From: Helicobacter turcicus
Lineage (GTDB): Bacteria; Campylobacterota; Campylobacteria; Campylobacterales; Helicobacteraceae
Direction of reading: 5' to 3'
Assembly (NCBI RefSeq): GCF_019711685.1
Contig: NZ_JAIGYQ010000002.1
Location: forward strand, 166,437-230,436
Length of the DNA: 64,000 nucleotides
The position numbers were made by a program, and so were the translations under genes. The notes below the pieces were generated by a model. It ran no database searches. It was not told where the DNA came from and was given only the letters and a program-made list of their open reading frames with translations. Within the stretch, counting starts at the first letter, position 1, and each line of letters opens with the position of its first letter. Positions 28,742 through 37,870 of this stretch are shown piece after piece.

Positions 28742-30219
28742 TACTGCCCCTTAGAGCTTGTGAGTGCAAGCTGTGAAAATGGACTTGGTAGAGGAAGTTT
28801 TTTTAGTCTTTCTTGCACGAGATAGGAAATATTTGGGTGTGTGATTTGTAACGTGTAACCATTTAGACTACTAAATAGGATAAAGTGGAAATTGCTAGGG
28901 TTTTCATTTTGGCTTAGAATCTCACTTAAGCCTACAAAAAAGCTTAGAGTTTTTAGGATTTGTAAGCTTGGAAGGAGTTCTAAATAAGGCAAGGATTCTG
29001 GAATCTTTTTTGATGCATAGCGCACAAGTGTAGCAATAAGTAGGCGTTCTTGGTGTGTTAGTCCATAGCTTAGGGCATTTAATAAGATGTAATCACTATG
29101 ACTACTTTTTTCGTAGAAATTTAATGCGATTCCTATATTGCAAAGTTCAGCACTAATGCTTAGGTGTTTTTTATAGACTTGCGGAATAAGAGCTAGATTT
29201 TCTTGGGTATTAAAAAGACGCATTGCTAGGAGTTTTTGTACATTGGATTGGGAAGTGTTTTTTTGGAATCTATCTTTTAAGTTGCGCACACTGGGGTTAA
29301 AATTTGGTGGAAAATGTCCATTTTCATTGCGCAATAAGTCATTTAAAAACACACCTTCTCTTACGCCAACTCCGCTTGTTATGATACTTTGTGCTTCAAA
29401 ATGCAATAAACTTAAATGGAAGATTAGTGCTCCACCTTGGATCGAATCAATGCGATCCTCTTTTATGCCTAGTTTTGGAAGCTCACTTGGTTTTGCAGAG
29501 TAGATTGCACGGAAAAATTCTGCATGGCTGAAAAAGTCGTATTCAAAGGCATGGAGAGTGTCAAGGGGGTATTCAATGCGCTTTTGGATACTTTTACTAA
29601 GTGCTCTTGCTGTGCCACCTATTCCAAAAATGCGCTCGTGTTTAAAGTGATTTGGGAGTTTGAGAAGCGCGTTTTGAACGAAGTCTTTTGCACCTTTTAA
29701 GTCGCCTTTATCAAAAAAGAGTTCTTTTAGTCGGATAGTGCCAATATCTAGTGAGATTTTGTCAATAATTTTGTGGTTTTCAATGAGTGCGCATTCAGTG
29801 CTTCCACCGCCTATATCAATAGTAATTCCACTTGTATAAGGTAGAAGATTTAGTGCGCTTAGTGCTCCAAAATAGGCTTCTTGCTCACCGGTAATAACTT
29901 TGATATTTAAACCGATTTTGCGTGCTAGTCTAAGAAAATCTGCTTTATTAGGAGCATCACGTACAGCTGAAGTTGCCACGCATATAATTTTACGCGCTTT
30001 ATGGATTTTTGCAATTCTTAAGAAGTCTTTTAGTGCGCAAATAGCACGTTCCATTGGGATAGGCTGTAAGTAGCCATTATGCGCATAAGTGGATTCTGAA
30101 ATCCTAACCTTACTTTTGGCTTCATAAAGCAAATGGAATCCTAAATGGCTTGTCTTTTCAAAAATCGCCATCCGCGCAGAGTTTGAGCCAATGTCTATAA
30201 TGGCAGTGATTTTCGCCAT
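28741..30219 (-). CDS. ppx: Exopolyphosphatase / pppGpp phosphatase family protein
   Basis: This Ppx/GppA enzyme has the actin-like phosphate loop IIDIGSNSARMAIF at the N-terminus, the second phosphate motif ITIDIGGGSTE at about residue 135, and a C-terminal HD-type helical domain (about 310-490). It hydrolyses polyphosphate and/or pppGpp. Length is 492. It is preceded by a ferredoxin gene 13 bases upstream and shares a base with the waaC start. Confidence 0.92.
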   Translation of the reverse strand: MAKITAIIDIGSNSARMAIFEKTSHLGFHLLYEAKSKVRISESTYAHNGYLQPIPMERAICALKDFLRIAKIHKARKIICVATSAVRDAPNKADFLRLARKIGLNIKVITGEQEAYFGALSALNLLPYTSGITIDIGGGSTECALIENHKIIDKISLDIGTIRLKELFFDKGDLKGAKDFVQNALLKLPNHFKHERIFGIGGTARALSKSIQKRIEYPLDTLHAFEYDFFSHAEFFRAIYSAKPSELPKLGIKEDRIDSIQGGALIFHLSLLHFEAQSIITSGVGVREGVFLNDLLRNENGHFPPNFNPSVRNLKDRFQKNTSQSNVQKLLAMRLFNTQENLALIPQVYKKHLSISAELCNIGIALNFYEKSSHSDYILLNALSYGLTHQERLLIATLVRYASKKIPESLPYLELLPSLQILKTLSFFVGLSEILSQNENPSNFHFILFSSLNGYTLQITHPNISYLVQERLKKLPLPSPFSQLALTSSKGQ

Positions 30220-30232
30220 TTTTTATGTGCTT

Positions 30233-30484
30233 TTAGTCTTCTTGGTGTATCTGTGAATGCTTGAATTTCAACTCTTCAAGCGTTTCTACATTATCAGGAT
30301 CTGGAATGATTGCATCCACAGGACATACGGAGAGACAGGCGGGTTCATCGTAAAATCCAAAACACTCTGTGCAACGTTCAGGATCTATGATGTAATAAGG
30401 GTCTCCCTCTTCAATTGCCTCATTTGGACACTCTTCGCGACAAGCATCGCATGCAATGCACTCTTCATTAATCATTAATGACAT
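30233..30484 (-). CDS. fdx: 2[4Fe-4S] ferredoxin
   Basis: This 83-residue ferredoxin has two cluster motifs: CIACDACREECP near the N-terminus and CTECFGFYDEPACLSVCP with the longer inter-cysteine loop seen in YfhL/Alvin-type ferredoxins. It is a small cytoplasmic electron carrier. It is the first gene before ppx-waaC-htrB; the acidic C-terminus is normal for the family. Confidence 0.93.
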   Translation of the reverse strand: MSLMINEECIACDACREECPNEAIEEGDPYYIIDPERCTECFGFYDEPACLSVCPVDAIIPDPDNVETLEELKFKHSQIHQED

Positions 30485-30559
30485 AAATAGCTCCGAAGTT
30501 AAAATGAAATGTAGTTTCTAACTAAAAGATTCTAAATTAGTGCTTAAAAATTTGCTTTT

Positions 30560-31189
30560 TTAGATAATGTATGCATCAAGTGCGCTAATGTGTGAATTAA
30601 CAGAATCCTTTAGAGTGTTTTGCAAAGTTGAAATAAGGATTTTTTGCTTAGGGATTAGCGGAACAAGAGAGAAGTTTTCATTGAGATTTAGAATGTCTGC
30701 TTTTGCAAAAATTGCCTTGGTTAAATCCTCTTTGGATTCTATGTGGAACACACGTTCTAACCCTAGCTTTAACGTGTAATCACTAAGGGCTTTTAACTCT
30801 TTTTGTCCTAAGTATTTTGGGTAGAGTATTACACTATCGATTCCATAGACAAGAGCTTCCAAGAGTTGATAGGAATCTAAAATTAAAAAATCATAAATAA
30901 GTGGTGTGCGCACATAACGTCTAAGGTATGTCGCAAGTTCTAGAGATTCCACAATAAAGGCTCTAGCATCTTTTTCAAGTTCTTTTGCGCGAAATAAAAA
31001 ATCTTCATTGTTTGAGTTAGAAAGTGTGTAAATAGAGTTTAGGGATTCTTTACGTTTTAAATCTAGAGGGCGGGGTTGATAGGGTGTATAGGCAAGGCTT
31101 CGTCCAAGCCATTGCGCGTCAAAGCTTTGCTTTTTTACTTCAATTACATCTCTAATTTGTGTAATTTTCACACCTTTAAAATCTTGCAA
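30560..31189 (-). CDS. TrpC-like TIM-barrel protein, probably not an active indole-glycerol-phosphate synthase
   Basis: This 209-residue protein keeps the TrpC layout: an N-terminal EVKKQS segment, then DFLILDSYQLLEALVYGIDSVIL and LGLERVFHIESKEDL. The catalytic lysine of the KDF motif is replaced by Tyr in LIYDF, and the INNRDL and SESGI motifs are degenerate or absent. It is shorter than the usual 255 residues. I infer a paralogue with another role or a decaying enzyme. It sits between glyS and the ferredoxin. Confidence 0.65.
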   Translation of the reverse strand: MQDFKGVKITQIRDVIEVKKQSFDAQWLGRSLAYTPYQPRPLDLKRKESLNSIYTLSNSNNEDFLFRAKELEKDARAFIVESLELATYLRRYVRTPLIYDFLILDSYQLLEALVYGIDSVILYPKYLGQKELKALSDYTLKLGLERVFHIESKEDLTKAIFAKADILNLNENFSLVPLIPKQKILISTLQNTLKDSVNSHISALDAYII

Positions 31190-31198
31190 GAAATATTC

Positions 31199-33256
31199 CT
31201 AAAAACTGATTTCTCTAATGTCTGCAATACTTAAAAATTCTTTATAAATGCTTGCGATTAGGTGTTTGCGGTTATTTTTAAAATCTTCGTCTGGAGCATT
31301 TACAAGCACTTTATCAAAGAAACGTTCTAAAATTGGGCTTAGGCTAAGCAGAGATTCTATGCGCTTTGTGTAATCGCTTTCCTCAAGTTTGCATTGTTTA
31401 AAGCTATTATAGAGTTCAATTTCTTCGCTTGCTAGGAGCTTGTCCTCTTTAATAGAGAGTGTGCTGTTTAAATCCACTTCTTTTGTAATATTCGCAAGAC
31501 GCTTAAAAGTTTGTGTTAAAAGTTGCTTATCTTGATTTTTTAGGGCATTATCAAGTGCACTTAATTTTTTGAAAATCTGCACTAAATCACGTTCATTTGT
31601 GGCTAAAACTGCACGTAAAAGCGATGGGTTAAACTCCAATATGGAATCTAAACGTTCTAAAATAAAAGTTTCTAGCGCATTGGTATTAAAATTTTTGTAA
31701 TGGACTTTGAGTGTTTCTAAAACCTCTCTTAAGTTAAAAGGTAGGTTAAAATGTAAAATGATTTTAATGATACCATTTGCGGCACGACGTAGGGCAAAGG
31801 GATCACTAGAGCTACTTGGGATTTTGCCAACACTAAAAAGCCCTAAAAGATTATCTAGCTTGTAAGCAAGCGCAATGGTAGCACTTATTAGATTTGAAGG
31901 TAGGGCACTCTCTTCTGAGTTTGGTAAATATTGCTCTTTTATCGCCACGCCAACACGTTCTTCATAGTGCAATGCTTTAGCATAGTAGTATCCCATAATG
32001 CCTTGTAATTCTGTAAATTCATATACCATTTCACTCATCAAATCCGCTTTGCTAAGTAAGCAAGCTTGTTTTAAAATCTCTAAAGTTAGTTCTAAATTTT
32101 CCTCCTCTTTTTGCAAAGCTTCTTTAAACAAGTCGCTCAAACTTTGCACGATTAGGCATTCTCGCTCTGTTTTATCCCACATAGTGCCTAAACCCTCAAC
32201 AAAGGTTACTTCTTTTAATTTTTCTGGCATAAAGCCATTTTTTAAGTCATTATGGTAAAAAAATAGCGCATCTTCTAAGCGCGCACGCAAGACTTTAACA
32301 TTTCCAGTAATAATTTTTTTTGGATTCTCACTTAAGCTGTTTGAAACTAGAATAAACCCGTTGTGGAGATGCCCATCTTTATAAGTAGCAAAATAGCGTT
32401 GATTGACTTTCATTGAAGTGATAATGCAAGGGGCAGGAAGCTCTAAGAAATGTGTGCTAAATTCGCCAAAAAGTGCGGTAGGATATTCAGTAATTGCTAC
32501 GACTTCTTCAAGTAATTTTGCATCAATTTCTGCTTTGATATTTTGGGTTTTTTCAATCTTAGCAATCGCATTTAGGATTCTACTTTTACGCACATTTTGG
32601 TCTAAAATTACACCATTGTTTTCTAAAGTTTGTAAATACGATTCCAAAGAATTTACATCAAAAGGCTCAAAGCTTACATTACGATGCACATAGGTTTGCG
32701 CTTTTGCTTCTATTCCATAGAGTTTTAGTGGGACAAGTTTGGAATCTAAAAGGCATAAAATCCAAGAAATTGGGCGAATAAAGGATTCTTTTATATTGCC
32801 CCAGCGCATTGTTTTGCCAAAGTTTAGGGATTCTAAAAATTCCTTAATGATTGCCTCTAATAATGTGCTAGATGGGAGTTGTTCTGCATCTTTTTGACAA
32901 TAGAGAACCTCTTTTCCATTTCTTTGCGTAGTTTGTGCATTTACAGGATTAATGCCACATTTTTTAAAAAACCCTAATGCTGCTGGTGTTAACGTATTGT
33001 CTTTATAAGCAAGGCTTAAAGGCGGTCCAAAAAATTCTAAAGTCTCAGCACTTTGGAATTTTGGAAATTCTTTTGTGATGATAACTAAGCGACGAGGCGT
33101 GTAATAAAAGTCAAATGCACAATTTAGGCGCTTTGCTTCTAGGATTTTTTGAAACTTATTCTTAATATTTGGTAACTCTGCTAAAAATGGAATTGCTGGT
33201 AGTTCTTCTGTGCCAATTTCAAGCAAGAGTGGGCTAGTTTGTAAAGCAGTTGTCAT
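31199..33256 (-). CDS. glyS: Glycine--tRNA ligase beta subunit
   Basis: This is the large beta subunit of the alpha2beta2 glycyl-tRNA synthetase, involved in tRNA recognition. It starts MTTALQ and then PLLLEIGTEELPAIPF, the diagnostic N-terminus. Other family segments are GKTMRWG, MKVNQRYFA and SDPFALRRAANGIIKI, with a C-terminal anticodon-binding region. The frame is open 13 codons further upstream, but AAGG before the ATG at 33256 supports that start. Length of 685 is typical. glyQ is not in the window. Confidence 0.95.
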   Translation of the reverse strand: MTTALQTSPLLLEIGTEELPAIPFLAELPNIKNKFQKILEAKRLNCAFDFYYTPRRLVIITKEFPKFQSAETLEFFGPPLSLAYKDNTLTPAALGFFKKCGINPVNAQTTQRNGKEVLYCQKDAEQLPSSTLLEAIIKEFLESLNFGKTMRWGNIKESFIRPISWILCLLDSKLVPLKLYGIEAKAQTYVHRNVSFEPFDVNSLESYLQTLENNGVILDQNVRKSRILNAIAKIEKTQNIKAEIDAKLLEEVVAITEYPTALFGEFSTHFLELPAPCIITSMKVNQRYFATYKDGHLHNGFILVSNSLSENPKKIITGNVKVLRARLEDALFFYHNDLKNGFMPEKLKEVTFVEGLGTMWDKTERECLIVQSLSDLFKEALQKEEENLELTLEILKQACLLSKADLMSEMVYEFTELQGIMGYYYAKALHYEERVGVAIKEQYLPNSEESALPSNLISATIALAYKLDNLLGLFSVGKIPSSSSDPFALRRAANGIIKIILHFNLPFNLREVLETLKVHYKNFNTNALETFILERLDSILEFNPSLLRAVLATNERDLVQIFKKLSALDNALKNQDKQLLTQTFKRLANITKEVDLNSTLSIKEDKLLASEEIELYNSFKQCKLEESDYTKRIESLLSLSPILERFFDKVLVNAPDEDFKNNRKHLIASIYKEFLSIADIREISF

Positions 33257-33344
33257 CTGTTTGTTACCTTTTAAAAAATTCCGAGATTGTAACAAAACAA
33301 AAACTAAAAAACTCTAAAAGCGATAAAAATTGCAGTTAGTGTTG

Positions 33345-33350
33345 TATAAT
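33345..33350 (+). promoter_or_regulatory. Probable -10 box of the histidine kinase gene
   Basis: A perfect TATAAT sits 39 bases before the kinase ATG in the divergent gap with glyS. Motif and position only. Confidence 0.5.
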
Positions 33351-33388
33351 TAATTTAGGAAAAAAGTGGGGTTATGAGAGGTTTGTGA

Positions 33389-34753
33389 ATGGAGTGGCTG
33401 ACACATTGGAATGAAAATTACTCACTTGCAATTCTGTTTTTTGGGCTTCTTGTTTGTTTGGCTTGGGCGGTGATTTATGCACTTGGTCAATATAGACACC
33501 TAAGCAAAGAATTAAAAAAAAGTGAAACACTAGTGAATGAGCTTCAAAGTAAGAGAGAAGCAGTTGAGATTCTAAGTAGAGAGCTTGCTAATCACATTGA
33601 ACAAGAGGTAGCGCAACGTTTAAAGAGTGATTATGCACATAATTATTTGTTTGAGGGTAGTTTAAATGCGATTGTGATTGCCCAAGATGAGGATTTAAAA
33701 ATTATTAAATGCAATAGTTCAGCTTTTGCGCTTTTTGGTATGGAAATGTTAAATACCAATGTTTTGGAACTTTTTAAGGATACGGAATGCAAGCGTCTTG
33801 TTTTAGAAAAAATTGATCAGCTGAAGCATAGTAAATGGTGTCAAAATTTTCGTATGGTTTTACAGAATGCAGAGACTACGATACCGGTTATGGTGTCCAT
33901 CAACTTTTTAGAATTTGCACAAAAAACAACATTGTATTTTACTTTTATTGATATTTCTGACATAGCAAAACTTGAAGAAGAGTTACAAAATAAGCACCTA
34001 ATGCTTACCCAAAAAACAAAAGATGAAGAGATGGGAAGAATGTTGGGCAATATTGCACATCAATGGAAACAACCGCTAAATGCACTTTATCTTGTATGTC
34101 AGAATCTAAAAGAAATGCGCACTTTAGGAGTTCTTAATGATGCGGAGTTTGAAAAATATTTGCAGATAATGACTGAACAAATCAAATTTATGTCCAATAC
34201 TATTGATACATTCCGTTCATTTTATATTCCTTCTGAAGATAAAGAAGAGTTTGAAATTTACATTACAATTCAAAATACTTTAGATTTATTTTATAGCATT
34301 TTAGATAATAATATTTCTATAAAAATCTTATCTTGTAAGAATAAAAAATCTCTTAAAATTTATGCAATTAAAAGTGAGTTCCAAAATATAATAATTATCT
34401 TAATAGATAATGCGATTGAGGCAATTAAGGAGCGTTTGAGAGAAAAAAGGATTAAAGAAGGAAAGATTACGATTCGTTGTGCAATGGAAGAAAATATTGC
34501 TGGAGCGCGCGTATGCGCACTCTATATCAAAGATAATGGAGGTGGAATTCGTGCAGATATCGCAAGAAAAATTTTTGATAAATTTTTTACTACAAAGCAA
34601 AGTGGCACTGGAATTGGACTATCCATGGTGCAGATGCTTTTAGATTCTATGCGGGGCAGAATCTCTTTTATCAATGAAAAAGATGGTGTGGAATTTAAAG
34701 TGGAACTACCAATAAGTAATCAAAGCACTCAAGAATTAAATATGAAGCTGTAA
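33389..34753 (+). CDS. PAS-domain sensor histidine kinase
   Basis: One N-terminal transmembrane helix (about residues 13-33) is followed by a coiled coil, a PAS domain (about 85-195) and a kinase core. The phosphoacceptor histidine is in MLGNIAHQWKQPLNAL (about residue 226). The ATPase has the N box IIILIDNAIEAI and the G boxes DNGGGI and GTGIGLSMV. It should autophosphorylate, but no response regulator gene is adjacent, so it is an orphan. The AHQWKQPL type H-box is common in Campylobacterota. Signal unknown. Confidence 0.9.
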   Translation: MEWLTHWNENYSLAILFFGLLVCLAWAVIYALGQYRHLSKELKKSETLVNELQSKREAVEILSRELANHIEQEVAQRLKSDYAHNYLFEGSLNAIVIAQDEDLKIIKCNSSAFALFGMEMLNTNVLELFKDTECKRLVLEKIDQLKHSKWCQNFRMVLQNAETTIPVMVSINFLEFAQKTTLYFTFIDISDIAKLEEELQNKHLMLTQKTKDEEMGRMLGNIAHQWKQPLNALYLVCQNLKEMRTLGVLNDAEFEKYLQIMTEQIKFMSNTIDTFRSFYIPSEDKEEFEIYITIQNTLDLFYSILDNNISIKILSCKNKKSLKIYAIKSEFQNIIIILIDNAIEAIKERLREKRIKEGKITIRCAMEENIAGARVCALYIKDNGGGIRADIARKIFDKFFTTKQSGTGIGLSMVQMLLDSMRGRISFINEKDGVEFKVELPISNQSTQELNMKL

Positions 34754-34800
34754 TTAACGCAAAATTTTGTATTTTTAATGAGTTTTTTAGCGCAGTTTAT

Positions 34801-34806
34801 TATAAT
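34801..34806 (+). promoter_or_regulatory. Probable -10 box of the chemoreceptor gene
   Basis: A perfect TATAAT preceded by TTAT lies 56 bases before the receptor ATG; the gene also has a strong AGGAGGG ribosome binding site at 34851. No sigma-28 or sigma-54 box was recognised with confidence. Confidence 0.45.
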
Positions 34807-34861
34807 AATCTATGGTTTTAGGATTTTTGCGATTTAGGATTCCGCTAACTAGGAGGGAACT

Positions 34862-36451
34862 ATGCTAAAGACTATCCGTTCAAAGATTATTGTAATGATT
34901 GTGAGTTTTTTGTTAGTGCTTTTGGCGATGGTGTATTATAATCTGCAAAATGGGTTTGATAGTATCGCTAGAAGTAGCTCCACGAGGGAATTGCACCAAC
35001 TAAATGAAATGCTAACTCAGGGTTTAGAAGTTGCGATGAATACGGGTGATCCCATAGTGATTAATGGTTTTATTGAGGGCGCAAAAAAAGTTAATGGTAT
35101 CACAGATTTAGAGATTTTTGTGGCTAAAGATGTTATTGAACTTATGGGTTTGCAAAAGGAATTTACAACAGATCCTGAAATTTTGCGAGTGTTTGAGAGT
35201 AAAAAAGAGCTAATTAGGACTTATGAGACAGAGAATGATGAGGGTTTTTTAATGGCAAGTCCAATCCTAGCTGAAGAAGCATGCATAATGTGCCATGCAA
35301 CTTCACAAGTAGGTGATGTGCTAGGTGTCTCTGAAATGCAAATTTCTGTGCGCACACTAATGGAAGATTCCACTGCAGTGCAAAATAGAATTATTCTTTT
35401 AATGGTGGGTGTTGGAGTTATCGCATTATTTTTATTGCTTTTACTCTTTAATCGCTGGGTGTTTTATCCTATTTCAAATCTTACAAGAGTGGCATTTGAT
35501 TTGTCTCAAGGAGATGGAGATTTAACAAAGTGCTTGCCGGTTAAAAATGAGGATGAGATTACACAAGCAAGCATATATATTAATAGTTTTATTAAAAAAA
35601 TTAGAAACACTGTGTGTAGCGCAAAAGGCATTAGCCACCAAAACATTACGGAATCTAATCAACTCTTCAATGCATCAAGTGAAATTGATGAACGTATCGG
35701 ACGTTCCGTAGAGGTTGTAAGAAATAGTGCGCAATTAGGTAAGGAGATAGAAGAAATGTTGAATGCAGCAAAAGATTTAGTGCAACTTAGTGCTAAAGAT
35801 ATTCAAGAATCCTCCAAGCAGTTAGCCGATACTAAAAAGTTATTATTAAAGGTGGCAAATAGTGTGCAAGAAAATGTTAGCACTGAACACAACATTGCCG
35901 AACGTTTGGAACAGAGCGCACAAGAAACGGATAAAATCAAAGGCGTTTTAACGATCATAGCAGAAATTGCTGACCAAACAAGTTTGCTTGCATTAAATGC
36001 AAACATTGAAGCAGCACGTGCTGGAGAGGCTGGGCGTGGTTTTGCTGTTGTTGCTGATGAAGTTAGAAAGCTTGCAGAACGTACACAAAAGAGCTTAGGA
36101 GAGGTAAATGCTGTGGTAAATACAATCATCCAATCCATTACTGATTCTAATAATGCAATGCGTGCGAATGTTCAAAAAATTGTAAGTGTCGCTGATGATT
36201 CAATAGAGGGAACAGAAATTTTAGAGACTAGCGCAAAATCACTTGAAACAGCTGTTAATGCCTCTGTGGAAGCACTTGATAAAACAAATACGCTTTTTGA
36301 GGCAATGCAAACAATGTTAAAGCAAATTAGCGAAGTGGATAAACTCACAAACGATAATAGCGAAGCAGTGCATATAATTAATACAATCTCAAAAGAGATG
36401 GCGCAAAAGGCAAGTATGTTAAATACACAACTTGATTCTTTTAAGTGTTAG
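34862..36451 (+). CDS. Methyl-accepting chemotaxis protein with a periplasmic haem-c motif
   Basis: A 529-residue transmembrane receptor. TM1 is about residues 8-26, the periplasmic sensor about 27-175, TM2 about 178-203, then HAMP and a cytoplasmic signalling domain with the hairpin-tip region [41 protein letters not shown]. The sensor contains CIMCH at residues 141-145, a canonical CxxCH haem-c attachment site facing the periplasm. This suggests redox, oxygen or NO sensing rather than small-molecule binding. Ligand and haem content are inferred; the receptor family is certain. Confidence 0.93.
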   Translation: MLKTIRSKIIVMIVSFLLVLLAMVYYNLQNGFDSIARSSSTRELHQLNEMLTQGLEVAMNTGDPIVINGFIEGAKKVNGITDLEIFVAKDVIELMGLQKEFTTDPEILRVFESKKELIRTYETENDEGFLMASPILAEEACIMCHATSQVGDVLGVSEMQISVRTLMEDSTAVQNRIILLMVGVGVIALFLLLLLFNRWVFYPISNLTRVAFDLSQGDGDLTKCLPVKNEDEITQASIYINSFIKKIRNTVCSAKGISHQNITESNQLFNASSEIDERIGRSVEVVRNSAQLGKEIEEMLNAAKDLVQLSAKDIQESSKQLADTKKLLLKVANSVQENVSTEHNIAERLEQSAQETDKIKGVLTIIAEIADQTSLLALNANIEAARAGEAGRGFAVVADEVRKLAERTQKSLGEVNAVVNTIIQSITDSNNAMRANVQKIVSVADDSIEGTEILETSAKSLETAVNASVEALDKTNTLFEAMQTMLKQISEVDKLTNDNSEAVHIINTISKEMAQKASMLNTQLDSFKC

Positions 36452-36665
36452 GAGATTTTGGGATTTAATTTTTGATTCTAGTTTTATTGTTTTAATTTTA
36501 GATTTTAATTTGGATTTAGCTAAAACTTTCCTAGGTTTTAGCTGTGCGCTTTGACTTTAAATTTTATTTCTGCTTTATATTTTTTTGGTTGCATTTTAGA
36601 TAATTTTTTCATTATAAACTAACTTGCTTTTAAGCAAATGCTAGTTAGAATTCCAAACTTTTTTG
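36452..36665. other. Intergenic region before cmeA with an imperfect inverted repeat
   Basis: AT-rich spacer after the chemoreceptor gene. It contains an inverted repeat with outer arms CTAACT (36619-36624) and AGTTAG (36643-36648), and inner AAGCAA-like arms, which might be a second operator or the receptor gene terminator. Confidence 0.35.
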
Positions 36666-36681
36666 TGTAATGATAATTACA
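36666..36681. promoter_or_regulatory. CmeR-type operator upstream of cmeABC
   Basis: The 16-base palindrome TGTAATGATAATTACA has 6-base perfect arms and a 4-base centre, 50 bases before the cmeA start. It has the same TGTAAT...ATTACA arms and length as the CmeR operator described in front of Campylobacter jejuni cmeABC. This suggests repression by a CmeR-like TetR regulator and release by bile salts. No cmeR gene lies in the window, so the regulator would act from elsewhere. Confidence 0.6.
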
Positions 36682-36731
36682 AGTTTTTAGTAGTTATCGT
36701 TTATAAAATTGATTTTTAGATGAGGAAAACA

Positions 36732-37859
36732 ATGAAAAAAACTACCGCAATATTTTCTAAAATATCTTTAAGTTTAGTTTGTGGGGTATTGCTTTTTACA
36801 GGTTGTTTCAAAGAGGATAAAAACGCACAAGCAACACAACAAAATATGGTAATTCCAGTTAGCACTTATAGGATTAAAACTGCAAATGTTCCTGTTAGTT
36901 TTGAATTCCCTGCAAAGCTTGAAAGTTTGCAGAGTGTGGATATTTACGCACGTGTTGAGGGGACATTGTTAGAACAACATTTTGTAGAGGGAGGTCTTGT
37001 TAAAGAGGGAGATAAGCTTTTTAAAATAGATCCTTCTAAATATCAAGCTTCTTTTAATATGGCACGTGCGCAACTTCTTTCATCTCAAGCGACTTTTAGA
37101 GCTGCAAGTCGTGATTGGAAGCGTGCGCAAAAGCTGTTTAAAGAAAATGCACTTAGCCCTAAAGAATACGATTCTGCCCAGTCTGCGTATGAGAGTGCAA
37201 ATGCAGCAGTCGCAAATGCAAGGGCTAATCTAGATATTGCTAAAATTAACTTAGATTATACCGATGTGATGGCAACTGCAAGTGGAAAAATTAGTATGAA
37301 ACGTTATGATATTGGTGATTTAGTCGGTGCAGCAGGTGGCAATAATGTGCTAACAACCATTACACAGCTTGACCCAATTTATGCAGAATTTTCAATCCCA
37401 AGCAATGATTATTATTTTGTGCGTACACTTAACCAAGAAAATGTAAGTGTGCATTATATTTTACCAGATGGAAATAAGTACGAAAAAGAGGGTAAGATAG
37501 ATTTTCTTGATAGTGTGATTGATCCTAGCACCGCGACAATTAAGGCGCGCGCACTTGTGGAAAATCCAGAGCATTTATTAGTTCCTGGAGAATTTTCTCG
37601 CATTAAATTAGAAGGATTTGTTTTAGAAAATTCCATCATAATTCCACAAAATGCACTTTTGCAAGATTCTAAAGGAAGCTATGTGTTTAAAATTGTTGAT
37701 GGTAAGGCACAACCTGCTTATATCATCACAGGACACATAATCGGAAATAGTGTAGTGGTAAAGAGTGGGTTAAGCAATAATGATGTGATTATTACAAGTC
37801 AGCTAATTAAATTGCGTTCGGGTGCTCCAGTAGCACCAATGCAGCAAAATGGGCAATAA
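36732..37859 (+). CDS. cmeA: RND efflux periplasmic adaptor (CmeA-like)
   Basis: This membrane fusion lipoprotein links the RND pump to the outer-membrane channel. A signal peptide with lipobox LFTGC (cysteine about residue 25 from ATG 36732) is followed by barrel-sandwich/lipoyl (RVEGTLLEQHFVEGGLVKEGD), alpha-hairpin and beta-barrel domains. An ATG at 36720 is in frame, but the second ATG gives the better signal peptide. It is the first gene of cmeABC, 11 bases before cmeB. Confidence 0.92.
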   Translation: MKKTTAIFSKISLSLVCGVLLFTGCFKEDKNAQATQQNMVIPVSTYRIKTANVPVSFEFPAKLESLQSVDIYARVEGTLLEQHFVEGGLVKEGDKLFKIDPSKYQASFNMARAQLLSSQATFRAASRDWKRAQKLFKENALSPKEYDSAQSAYESANAAVANARANLDIAKINLDYTDVMATASGKISMKRYDIGDLVGAAGGNNVLTTITQLDPIYAEFSIPSNDYYFVRTLNQENVSVHYILPDGNKYEKEGKIDFLDSVIDPSTATIKARALVENPEHLLVPGEFSRIKLEGFVLENSIIIPQNALLQDSKGSYVFKIVDGKAQPAYIITGHIIGNSVVVKSGLSNNDVIITSQLIKLRSGAPVAPMQQNGQ

Positions 37860-37870
37860 GGAATCATAAA

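Noticed and set aside
35803..36138. Minus-strand frame of 111 codons in the chemoreceptor gene
   Set aside because: Shadow of the conserved methyl-accepting signalling domain on the other strand.
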